Origin: Anisus vortex | Lineage: Eukaryota; Mollusca; Gastropoda; Planorbidae | Length of the DNA: 64,000 nt | Direction of reading: 5' to 3' | Assembly (NCBI GenBank): GCA_949126835.1 | Contig: OX421502.1 | Span: 37,595,416-37,659,415 of the forward strand | Shown here: positions 37,322 through 47,985 of the stretch, in pieces | Numbering within the stretch: position 1 is the stretch's first letter | Layout: every line of letters begins with the position of its first letter | Program-made: the position numbers and the translations under genes | Notes under the pieces: model-generated | Seen by the model: the letters and a program-made list of their open reading frames with translations, nothing else | Database searches by the model: none | Told to the model about the DNA's origin: nothing

Positions 37322-37640
37322 TGTTTAAATTACCGGGCAATGTTTAAATTACCGGGCAATGTTTATAATACCGGGCAATGTTTAAATTACCGGGCAATGT
37401 TTAAATTACCGGGCAATGTTTAAATTACCGGGCAATGTTTAAATTACCGGGCAATGTTTAAATTACCGGGCAATGTTTATAATACCGGGCAATGTTTAAA
37501 TTACCGGGCAATGTTTAAATTACCGGGCAATGTTTAAATTACCGGGCAATGTTTAAAATACCGGGCAATGTTTAAATTACCGGGCAATGTTTATATTAGC
37601 GGGCAATGTTTAATTTGCCGGGCAATGTTCGAATTGCCGG
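37322..37640 (+). repeat. 19-bp minisatellite in unit B2 (about 15 copies)
   Basis: Same unit and position as in B1, but dominated by the TAAATT variant and shorter. Confidence 0.9.
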
Positions 37641-38939
37641 AACTAACTTTATAAAGTTTTAATTCGTGTCGTATACGTTTTATAAACATTATTTCATATG
37701 GGTTTCATTTGTTATTGTTTTACATGTTGAATAGAAAATTTAATTCTAAGTTTGCTTCCAAAGCAACAATAAATAAATAAATAGCAAATAAACAAAAACA
37801 ACACAACATAGGTCTGCGACTTAATGTTAGTCGTAAAAAAATATATCAAACAATCATTAAAAAAAAAAAAAGTACTGTCGAATGTTCTTTATCAATGAAT
37901 AGAACAAAATATATTCATGTTTTAATTTGCGTCGTAATTTATAGCGGGCAATTTTGTAATTGTTATAATGGGTGATGAGTAATGATTTTAACGGGTAATT
38001 CATGTTGTAGCGGGCAAATAAAAAATTACCTCACGTTTAAATTCGTGTCGTAGGTCATGCGGGCAATCTCATTATAACTGCCTGAGTAGTTAGAGTGTAT
38101 GTAAACATAACTTTTAGCCGGTTCGGAGGACCGGGCACATAACGGCTTGTATATATATAAATCTCAAAAGGAATATGTATGTGGCTGGCTGGCTGGCTGG
38201 CTGGGTATGTACATACCGCATAATCTTTTTAAATACTGGACATAAAAACGTGAAATTTGCTACAAATATTCTTTGCGTTACGGCGGTGAACACTGTCAAG
38301 GTTTTAAAAAAATTAAAATGACCGCAGTGGTCAGTTTGGTCAAAAAACGCGAAAAAAACGACATATTTTGGGTTCATGTTAAAATTGCCGTTCCAACTTT
38401 TTATAGTTTTTCGATCGATCGCGCTAAAAAAATAAAAAAAAGGATGGCGTTGAGATTTTTTTCAGGATGACGTCATCAAAGTTTGCGCCGAGATAGCTAG
38501 CCGGCTTTTCGTTATGACGTCATCAAATTTTGCGTATTAATTTAAAATTAACTTTGCTTCAACCTTTGCTAATGTACTTTATGAATGAATAGAACAAAAT
38601 ATATTCACGTTTTAATTTGCGTCGTAATTTATAGCGGGATATTTTTAAATTGTTATAATGGGTAATGATTAATGGTTTTAATGGGTATCTTACGTTGTAT
38701 CTGGCAAATACAAAATTCCATCACGTTTTTATTCGTGTTGTATGTGTCCACAGAATAGGTATAAAACAGAATGCGCAATCGCATTTTATTTCTGTTTTGG
38801 GCAGTAATACCGACGCCATACTAAGCCTATTTAAACGCAGCGGTCCTGGTTACACTCTATATTTATGCTTATTTAGCCTACAACGTCCTTTTCTTCAAAT
38901 CTACAAGTTCGAACACCCAAAGCTAATATTTCAGGCAAA

Positions 38940-39086
38940 ATGTGCATAAACGGTTGTGTAATAAACTACAACAATGATGCGAAAACGACTGATTATCGTA
39001 AAAAAGAGCATGTCAAACTGCATGGCTTTCATGACTCCATAAAGGATAAACAACAGCATAAACAACCTCATATTAACTCATTATGA
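38940..39086 (+). pseudogene. THAP-like fragment in HINE unit A2 (tentative)
   Basis: Nearly identical copy of the 48-codon ORF in unit A1. Its proline after HGF is replaced by histidine. See the A1 entry for the resemblance and its limits. Confidence 0.28.
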
Positions 39087-40977
39087 ATAATAAATATATT
39101 TACATCATATTGGCCTAATCATATAATGTTCAAAACAAAATGGGTAATTAAGTCAAATTTATATAAAAGTAAGCCTATAATGAAAGATAATTTAGGCCCT
39201 ATATATATTGTATATATTTATGGCAGACGTAGATATCATTTCTCATTTTACTATAGTAGCGTCTCTAGCGACCGCTGCATTGCGGAAAATGGTGCGTGCG
39301 TATATAGGGATTGTGCATTCTGTTCTATACCTATTCTGTGTATACGTCTTATAAACTATGTAGCGGGAAATTTTTCAATTGCCAGGCAATGTTTAAATTG
39401 CCGAGCTCAACGTTTTAAAGTTGTAATTTGTATCGTATACGTCTTATAAACTATGTAGCGGGAAATTTTTATATTGCCGGGCAATGTTTAAATTTGCCGG
39501 ACCAACTTTTTAAAGTTTTAATTCATGTCGTATACGTTGTATAAACTATGATTCATATCGGTTTCAGTTGTTATTGTTTTTCCTGTTGAATTTAAAATTT
39601 AATTCTAAGTTTGCTTCCAAAGCAACAATAAATAAATAGCAAATAACACCAAAAAACAAAAAAAAACAAAAACAAAAATATTGATCTACGACTAATGTTG
39701 TAGCAAAAAAATATATCAAACAATCATTTTCGAATTAACAGTACTTTTTAAAAGACATGTGAGTTCTGTTTTACAGAAAGAGTTTAATTACCCAATAAAC
39801 TCACAAAATTCGATCATAGTGGTCATACTTTGAGCAAGAAATAAATAAAAAATTATTATTATTTGTTTTTCCTTTTTAGTTGTATTTGTAATTGGTGTAT
39901 AATAAAGTGTGCAAAACAAAAATAAATTTAAAAAATACTGACCACAAAAAAAAAAACATACTACTTTATGTATGTTGCAAAAACAAAACTAAAAAACTAT
40001 AATGTGTCAAGCATACTCTAAAAAAAAGCCCGTTCGAAGAATCGGGCACATAACGGCTTGTATATATATAAATCTCAAAAGGAATATGTGGCTGGCTGGC
40101 TGGCTGGCTGGCTGGGTATGTACATACCGCATAATCTTTTTAAATACTGGACATAAAAACGTGAAATTTGCTACAAATATTCTTTGCGTTACGGCGGTGA
40201 ACACTGTCAAGGTTTTAAAAAAATTAAAATGACCGCAGTGGTCAGTTTGGTCAAAAAACGCGAAAAAAACACAACTTTTGATTCACATTGTCTTTGCCAG
40301 TACAACTTTTTATAGTTTTTCGTCACAAAGTTAGAAAAAAAAGGATGCGCTGAGATTATTTTTATGACGTCATCAATCTTTGCGCATGGATTTTTTAGCG
40401 ATGAAGGGACATTTTTCATTCATGTTTAAATTGACGTCATCAAACTATGTGCATGGATTTTTATCTCAATGATGGGAACAAATTTTCTTCATGTTTAAAT
40501 TGCCTACGTGCCGTAAACAACATACATTCTTTACACTACCAATACTGTAGTGGATTTTCTTAATCTATCACTACTTTAATACTTTACACTGTGAATACAT
40601 GACTTAAAGCTAATTAATAATTTAAAAGTTTACAAACATAGGACAAAGCAAATAGATTTAGCATTTTTTTTCTGTTTCGGGAAGTAATACCGACGCATTA
40701 CTAAGCTTATTTAAACGCAGTGGTCCTGGTTACACTCTATATTTAAGCTTATAATTATATGGCGTCATCAAATTTTGCGTATTTATGCGTATAAGAAGGG
40801 AACAAAATTTTGTTTTAATTTGCGTCGTAATTTGTAGAATGCAATATTTATATGGTTTAAGTTACCGGAAAATACTTTATCCCCGCTTAAGACTATTGCT
40901 TATAACTCCATGGGTTATTTTATCCAGTTCCGAGAACTGGGCACCTTTAGGCTTATCGCCTTGGTAACGGCCATTGA

Positions 40978-41215
40978 TTAAATTACCGGGCAATGTTTAA
41001 ATTACCGGGCAATGTTTATAATACCGGGCAATGTTTAAATTACCGGGCACTGTTTAAATTACCGGGCAATGTTTAAATTACCGGGCAATGTTTAAATTAC
41101 CGGGCAATGTTTAAATTACCGGGCAATGTTTATAATACCGGGCAATGTTTAAATTACCGGGCAATGTTTATATTACCGGGCAATGTTTAATTTGCCGGGC
41201 AATGTTCAAATTGCT
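40978..41215 (+). repeat. 19-bp minisatellite in unit B3 (about 11 copies)
   Basis: Same ACCGGGCAATGTTTAAATT unit. One copy has CACTG in place of CAATG. Flanks are nearly identical to those of the other B units. Confidence 0.9.
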
Positions 41216-42634
41216 GGAACTAACTTTTTAAAGTTTTAATTCGTGTCGTATACGTTTTATAAACATTATTTCATATGGGTTTCATTTGTTATTGTTTTAC
41301 ATGTTGAATAGAAAATTTAATTCTAAGTTTTCTTCCAAAGCAACAATAAATAAATAAATAGCAAATAAACAAAAACAACACAACATAGGTCTGCGACTTA
41401 ATGTTTGTCGTAAAAAAAATATATCAAACAATCATTAAAAAAAAAAAAGTACTGTCGAATGTTCTTTATCAATGAATAGAACAAAATATATTCATGTTTT
41501 AATTTGCGTCGTAATTTATAGCGGGCAATTTTGTAATTGTTATAATGGGTGATGAGTAATGATTTTAACGGGTAATTCATGTTGTAGCGGGCAAATAAAA
41601 AATTACCTCACGTTTAAATTCGTGTCGTAGGTCATGCGGGCAATCTCATTATAACTGCCTGAGTAGTTAGAGTGTATGTAAACATAACTTTTAGCCGGTT
41701 CGGAGGACCGGGCACATAACGGCTTGTATATATATAAATCTCAAAAGGAATATGTGGCTGGCTGGCTGGCTGGGTATGTACATACTGCATAATCTTTTTA
41801 AATACTGGACATAAAAAAGTGAAATTTGCTACAAATATTCTTTGCGTTACGGCGGTGAACACTGTCAAGGTTTTAAAAAATTAAAATGACCGCAGTGGTC
41901 AGTTTGGTCAAAAAACGCGAAAAAAACACAACGTTTGATTCACATTGTCTTTGCCAGTACAACTTTTTATAGTTTTTTGTCACAAAGTTAGAAAAAAAAG
42001 GATGCGCTGAGATTATTTTTATGACGTCATCAAAGTTTGCGTATGGATTTTTTAGCGATGAAGGAACATTTTTCATTCATGTTTAAATTGACGTCATCAA
42101 ACTATGTGCATGGATTTTTATCTCAATGATGGGAACAAATTTTCTTCATGTTTAAATTGCCTACGTGCCGTAAACAACATAAATTCTTTACACTACCAAT
42201 ACTGTAGTTGATTTTCTTAATCTATCACTACTTTAATACTTTACACTGTGAATACATGACTTAAGGCTAATTAATAATTTAAAACTTTACAAACATAGGA
42301 CAAAGCAAATAGATTTAGCATTTTTTTCTGTTTCGGGAAGTAATACTGACGCATTACTAAGCTTATTTAAACGCAGTGGTCCTGGTTACACTCTATATTT
42401 AAGCTTATAATTATATGGCGTCATCAAATTTAGCGTATTTATGCGTTTAAGAAGGGAACAAAATTTTGCTTTAATTTGCGTCGTAATTTGTAGAATGCAA
42501 TATTTAAATGGTTTAAGTTACCGGAAAATACTTTATCCCCGCTTAAGACTATTGCTTATAACTCCATGGGTTATTTTATCCAGTTCCGAGAACTGGGCAC
42601 CTTTAGGCTTATCGCCTTGGTAACGGCCATTGTT

Positions 42635-42762
42635 TAAATTACCGGGCAATGTTTAAATTACCGGGCAATGTTTATAATACCAGGCAATGTTTAAATTACC
42701 GGGCAATGTTTAAATTACCGGGCAATGTTTAATTTGCCGGGCAATGTTCAAATTGCCGGAAC
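42635..42762 (+). repeat. 19-bp minisatellite in unit B4 (about 5 copies)
   Basis: The shortest of the four homologous arrays, in the last unit of the HINE tandem. Flanks match the other B units. Confidence 0.9.
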
Positions 42763-43732
42763 TAACTTTTTAAAGTTTTAATTCGTGTCGTATACGTTTT
42801 ATAAACATTATTTCATATGGGTTTCATTTGTTATTGTTTTACATGTTGAATAGAAAATTTAATTCTAAGTTTGCTTCCAAAGCAACAATAAATAAATAAA
42901 TAGCAAATAAACAAAAACAACACAACATAGGTCTGCGACTTAATGTTTGTCGTAAAAAAATATATCAAACAATCATTAAAAAAAAATAAAAGTACTGTCG
43001 AATGTTCTTTATCAATGAATAGAACAAAATATATTCACGTTTTAATTTGCGTCGTAATTTATAGCGGGCAATTTTGTAATTGTTATAATGGGTTATGAGT
43101 AATGATTTTAACGGGTAATTCATGTTGTAGCGGGCAAATAAAAAATTACCTCACGTTTAAATTCGTGTCGTAGGTCATGCGGGCAATCTCATTATAACTG
43201 CCTGAGTAGTTAGAGTGTATGTAAACATAACTTTTAGCCGGTTCGAGGACCGGGCACATACCGCTAGTCAAGATATAAAAATGGGTGTTGATTTTCACTT
43301 CATATTGAAATGCCTCTAATAATTCACATATAAAATCTTGACTGTGTAAGACTTACATAATGTAACCTTCCATGGCTAATTGGGTAAAACTCACTGATGA
43401 CATGAATCTTGTTAAATAGTTATATTATATAAAATGCAATTGTCCTAAATAGCCTACATAGATTTGTTAGTTCTTGTAGCAATTGGAGGTAGGTAATTTT
43501 TAAAATTACTTGGACTTTTGTTCTGTAGGCTAATTTTATTTACCGAATTTAAATTGACCTAGAATCATATAACTTGGTATCAAAATGTAACCCTTTAATG
43601 TCCACTATCTAATAGCATTTGGTTTTATTTTAAAAAGGTTGGATTTGAATTGTTTTTATAAGAATGCCCACTTATTAAACATTATTATCTAATCGGAAGT
43701 TATGCTATGAATCACATTCAGTGAACTTCTAC

Positions 43733-43805
43733 CTTTGGCCTGTAATATTTATTCAGTTTATCATCGTTTATATTACAGCCAGCTCCTTCTATACAGAAAA
43801 TTATT
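43733..43805 (-). mobile_element. LINE 3' tail fragment
   Basis: The minus strand reads AIIFCIEGAGCNI, the third occurrence of the AIIF(F/C)xEG tail in the window. It starts about 470 bases after the end of the HINE array. No upstream LINE codons were recognised. Confidence 0.42.
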
Positions 43806-44089
43806 GCAACCAGTGCTTGTCCGTTTGTAAAAATGAAACCACAGACTTCCATTTTCCAGTGAATGAAATTCTTGGCTGAGTTAATGTTTAAAATCATATC
43901 AATCAATGATATCATATTGAAAACCTAATAATGCAATGTGAGAAGTTCCTTGAGGTTTGATAAGAACAAGTTTGTACTGAACTGGCCGTTTATTTATTTG
44001 TGATTTCATTAATTGCTCAAATATTTTGAAGGCTTATTGGGCTGAAAAAAATCTGAATTAGGATTTGATTGATAGTCATATACCAATAT

Positions 44090-44372
44090 AGTAAAGTAAA
44101 GTAAAGTACCCGTCGGACCGAGTTGATCCATAGGTCCGATAAAGCAGCGTTCACCAGTTTCTGTGGCCACGGCATACTAGGTGATTGTGTGGCCAGCACT
44201 ATGCACAGCCGCCTTTACTTTACCCCAACTAAGGTCAGGTACCCATCAGAGCTGGGTAGACTCAGGGTCACCCTCCATACCCGGGAAAAAATCCTAGCCT
44301 GCACCAGGATTCGAACCCAGGACCTTCGGCTCGCCAGTCGAATGCGCTGCCGCTCGGCTACCATGCCCCATT
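44090..44372 (-). mobile_element. tRNA-derived SINE, fullest copy
   Basis: On the minus strand: GGGGCATGGTAGCCGAGCGG (A box), GGTTCGAATCC (B box), then CAGCTCTGATGGGTACCTGA, AAAGGCGGCTGTGCATAGTG and CCACAGAAACTGGTGAACGC. The 3' tail is (TACTT)n. This is the best-preserved member of a family with about ten copies in the window. Confidence 0.85.
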
Positions 44373-44425
44373 ATATACCAATATACTTGTATATAAAATC
44401 ATATAAAGGTGTATATATCTGTAAC

Positions 44426-44676
44426 CAGGGGCGAAGCCAGAAATTTGTTCCTGGGGGGGGGGGGGGGGGGGGGGGGGCTGAACTTTCGCGTGACAAATAT
44501 TTACCAAATACCAGGGGGGACTAAACTTTCGCGTGACAAAGATTTACCAAATTTTTTGCAAATTTAATGCATATTTTAAAAAAAATCAGTTGAAAAAAAA
44601 TTTTTTTTTTAAATTCCAGGGGGGGGGGGGGGGGGCTAGCCCCCCTCAGCCCCCCCCCCCTGTGGCTTCGCCCCTG
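44426..44676. mobile_element. hAT-type MITE with perfect 8-bp target duplication
   Basis: A 251-bp element begins CAGGGGCGAAGCCA and ends TGGCTTCGCCCCTG, a 14-bp perfect terminal inverted repeat. It is flanked by TCTGTAAC on both sides (44418-44425 and 44677-44684), the 8-bp duplication typical of hAT transposons. The interior has long G and C runs and two copies of TTTCGCGTGACAAA. Confidence 0.9.
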
Positions 44677-44684
44677 TCTGTAAC

Positions 44685-46837
44685 TATCATATATGTCTGT
44701 ATTGTTATTTCTTCCTTAGAGTTTAGGATAGACTAAATCACATAAAACTGGTACTGTCTGCTTTTGGCGTCATACATATCTTTGCAAGTAATGTATTATT
44801 GGAATACATTTATTAAACAATTATAGTGTAATGTTCAATTGACTGCAGCTTAAAACAAAGCATTGATCATAGCTGATTGTGTTGTTTTTTTCCTCTCATA
44901 AGAAAACATTTCTTTAGTTATTGATCAACCAGTTGTACAAACGTGTTGAGCTGGCTTGAGCTGTAGTTATTGGTCAATGTGTGTGTTTCACATACAGCAT
45001 GATCACATTGGTATTCACTGGGTGGTACATTGTGTAGGAGTAAAAAACAGATTCTTTAATAGGCTCTAGAGAGAAAAATACTAGCATTTCTCTCTCCCCC
45101 CCCCCCCCCCTCACTCCACATTGAAAACTGTGCACAAAGCTTGAGTAGACTCTAGTTGAAAAAAATAAATAAATAAAAAAGTTGACTGTGAACTATTCAC
45201 TCGTGGCTCAATTTGATTAGATCATGAACATTTCCATATTAAAAATACATTTACATAACAACTAGATCTTGGATATGTTTCTTGTATTACTAAACGTATT
45301 GTAATTGTGACATAAACAATAAGCGGCTTGCCAAAGGGATCACAGATGGGGAAACTTTTAAAGTGAGCAGTCGAAAAAAAAGTTAAGTTCTTTAGTGACC
45401 CAACATTCATAGATCGTATACTTAGCCTTTTATATAGGTCGCCCTATCAAAACTAGGTCATTCAGAATTGAAGCAACAAGTATTATAGACGTAATTGTTC
45501 CCAGGGGAAGGCGGCTGGGATAGTCAAAAGATAGAGCACTTAGACCTAATTGCCAAAGCGCTCGACATGAGTTCGAATCCTGGGTGAACCGTCACTTATA
45601 GAAAACAGAGCGACGCCCTTGGGTTCCTCCACTCGAGCCATTGGCATTGGATGCAGGGAAAAGTAATGGGGTGGGGGGGGGGGGGGTCGAGTGCTGTGGT
45701 TAATTTTGTTTGTTCATTCCCGTGGTCAAGGTAACGCGCCAGCTTTCAACTCTGTCCCGATGGGGGGGCATGGGTCACACGTGCGCCCTCACTTGTTCTC
45801 CAGCATATGTGCGCCCACGTGTGACCCGAGCCGCAATCACAGTGTGTGTGTGTGTGTGGGGGGGGGTCATGCCCTATATATCCCACGATGCCGCGCCAAA
45901 ACTCTATAGATCTACGGCATTGCGTGGGTAGCATTGGCTCAGCCCATCCCGATGGACGTTTTGTTGCTACTCTGTCGGCGTTGACATAAGCATGACGGTA
46001 GCAATAGAAATATGCTCCCACGGACACCGTACACAGTCCCGATGATGTGTCGAGAATATTTCAATGCCCCTGCGTTCATTCGCACACATGCTTCGTTTGA
46101 TCCCCGTGTTTGATCCACTAAATTTATTGCCCGGAATCTCCAGCCCCTTACAACGTTAAGAAACAAAAATTGACACACTTTATTGCGATCGAGGGATGGT
46201 TGACATGTTGGCATTATCTGGGCTGGCGGGTAACATTAAAAATAGCACAAGGCTCGCGGAGAAATGTATTTCTACTCTATTATGTAGTCCAATGTACAAT
46301 AGTCACGGGTTTAGAAAGTAATGGGGAAATTGACTTATTTTTTTTCGTATTTTCGATAGTTCGGGAAAACTGACCAAGGAAGTCGGAGATTTTGTAAATT
46401 TGTGCTAAAATGGTGAAAGTGGGCCTAAAACATAGCAAATTCATTTAAATGATAAAAAAGATGCATAACTATGTAATAAAATCCTCAACTCCCATCATTC
46501 TTTGTTTTCTTCTAAACCCCCCCCCCCCCCCCCCCCCCCCCAATGCTTCAAACCATCGAGAACATTTGTTGTTTGACGGACTAAAGATCTAAACATTAAC
46601 CCTTCCTGTACCGACCTACTTTCTATCTATGATCTTCAGTCCCGCTATATACGCGCCCGGGACTGTAAGGGTTAATAGACATTTTACATACGACTGTTTA
46701 CTGTGGTTTTGTCAACTTTATGAAAAGTTGGAGAATCCTATTCAAGTGAATTTATAATAAGACCCCTGATGCCCCTGATAAAAATATCGAAATAAATAAG
46801 TATACATATAAATATAGGAAGTCCATCAGTAGTCCGT
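44685..46837. other. Intergenic, mostly unassigned
   Basis: Contains C and G homopolymer runs (45099, 45671, 45857, 46517), the second SINE type and short ORFs without recognisable domains. No host exon was identified. Confidence 0.5.
45495..45665 (+). mobile_element. Second tRNA-derived SINE type
   Basis: GGGATAGTCAAAAGATAGAG then GAGTTCGAATCCTGGGTGA give A/B-box-like Pol III promoter words at tRNA spacing, followed by unrelated sequence (ACGCCCTTGGGTTCCTCCAC). It differs from the main SINE family. Only one copy was seen. Confidence 0.5.
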
Positions 46838-46915
46838 ATTCCTTTCAGAACAGTTTGGTCTGTAGGGCTAGTGATGCAGGGTTCACTCTTTTCCATGGTC
46901 ACGTGACCAGCTAAC
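46838..46915 (-). mobile_element. Short SINE fragment joined to the 31-bp array
   Basis: GTTTGGTCTGTAGGGCTAGT, GATGCAGGGTTCACTC and CCATGGTCACG resemble the SINE 3' region (TTGGTCCGACGGG...GCAGCGTTCACCAG). The 31-bp tandem repeat begins at its end. Confidence 0.45.
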
Positions 46916-47318
46916 GTCAAATATGAGGAGTGTGTGACCAGCTAACGTCAAATATGAGGAGTGTGTGACCAGCTAACGTCAAATATGAGGAGTGTGTGAC
47001 CAGCTAACATCAAATATTAGGAGTGTGTGACCAGCTAACGTCAAATATGAGGAGTGTGTGACCAGCTAACGTGAAATATGAGGAGTGTGTGACCAGCTAA
47101 CGTCAAATATGAGGAGTGTGTGACCAGCTAACGTCAAATATGAGGAGTGTGTGACCAGCTAACGTCAAATATGAGGAGTGTGTGACCAGCTAACGTCAAA
47201 TATGAGGAGTGTGTGACCAGCTAACGTCAAATATGAGGAGTGTGTGACCAGCTAACGTCAAATATGAGGAGTGTGTGACCAGCTAACGTCAAATATGAGG
47301 AGTGTGTGACCAGCTATA
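46903..47318. repeat. 31-bp tandem array, about 13 copies
   Basis: The unit contains GACCAGCTAACGTCAAATAT then GAGGAGTGTGT. Units are nearly identical (single changes such as ACATC and GTGAAA). It begins inside a SINE fragment. Confidence 0.95.
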
Positions 47319-47985
47319 GGGTGAACACCTCTCAGATCCTGGAAACATTCTGGCGGTCTTTTGTAAACATCGCATGTTGGCGATCACAGCGCACTACCAC
47401 TATACAATGCAATACAATATTCGAGACGTCAGACGGAGTATGTCTTGCGCCTAGTCCCAGGAATTCTCTGTATAGCGGCCATAACGGTGTTTATTGGTCC
47501 GTCACACGAAAGGTTCAGTCCACGAAGTGGATAAAATTAACTCTAGTCTCAGGCCAAATCATATGGGACAAATAACTTAGAAGCTAATTCTGTGTTGTGT
47601 TTTCTTTCCCTCTCGTGCAACTGTTGGCCTACTTATAAGATATGGTCAATGTCTGGCTTGTGTATGTGTGTTCCGGTCACTGATATAGTGAAATGAACCA
47701 AATACTGTACCGAGGGTTGAATTAATTACCGGTAACACGCAAATACAGATACAGACCAAGCCTTGATGATTTGTTCTACAGAAGCTAGGAGGACTCAAAA
47801 TACGTTTTTTAACCATTTCTGTCACGGCTGCATGCCACGTTGGTCGTGTGGCCAACACATTTCTTTCCCTGTGGTACTGCTGTCTGCTAATCGTAAACAA
47901 ACAACAAATTTGACACATTCATAGAACTTTCTAGAGACGAGGTTTTGAGCTTATTGACAGTAATAGAAAAAGAACGCAGTAGAAC

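Larger units (their letters stand above)
32437..43267 (+). mobile_element. Tandem array of six Helentron-like (HINE) elements, order A-B-B-A-B-B
   Basis: Six head-to-tail units of about 1.5-2.1 kb each begin TATATATATAAATCTCAAAA, then a GGCTGGCTGGCTG-type run and TATGTACATACCGCATAATC. Each ends in a GC-rich hairpin 10-15 bases before the junction. Limits: A1 32437-34490, B1 34491-36443, B2 36444-38147, A2 38148-40058, B3 40059-41724, B4 41725-43267. The outermost 3' end is hairpin CCGGT-TCGAGG-ACCGG, then CTAG followed by T, the CTRR-type end of rolling-circle elements; internal ends read GGCTTG. No helicase or Rep is present, so the units are non-autonomous. A and B share their first and last parts but differ in the middle. 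The first unit follows a (TATCA)n run. Confidence 0.75.

Noticed and set aside
47306..47575. 89-codon ORF after the 31-bp array
   Set aside because: No recognisable domain or splice context; it starts inside the repeat edge.
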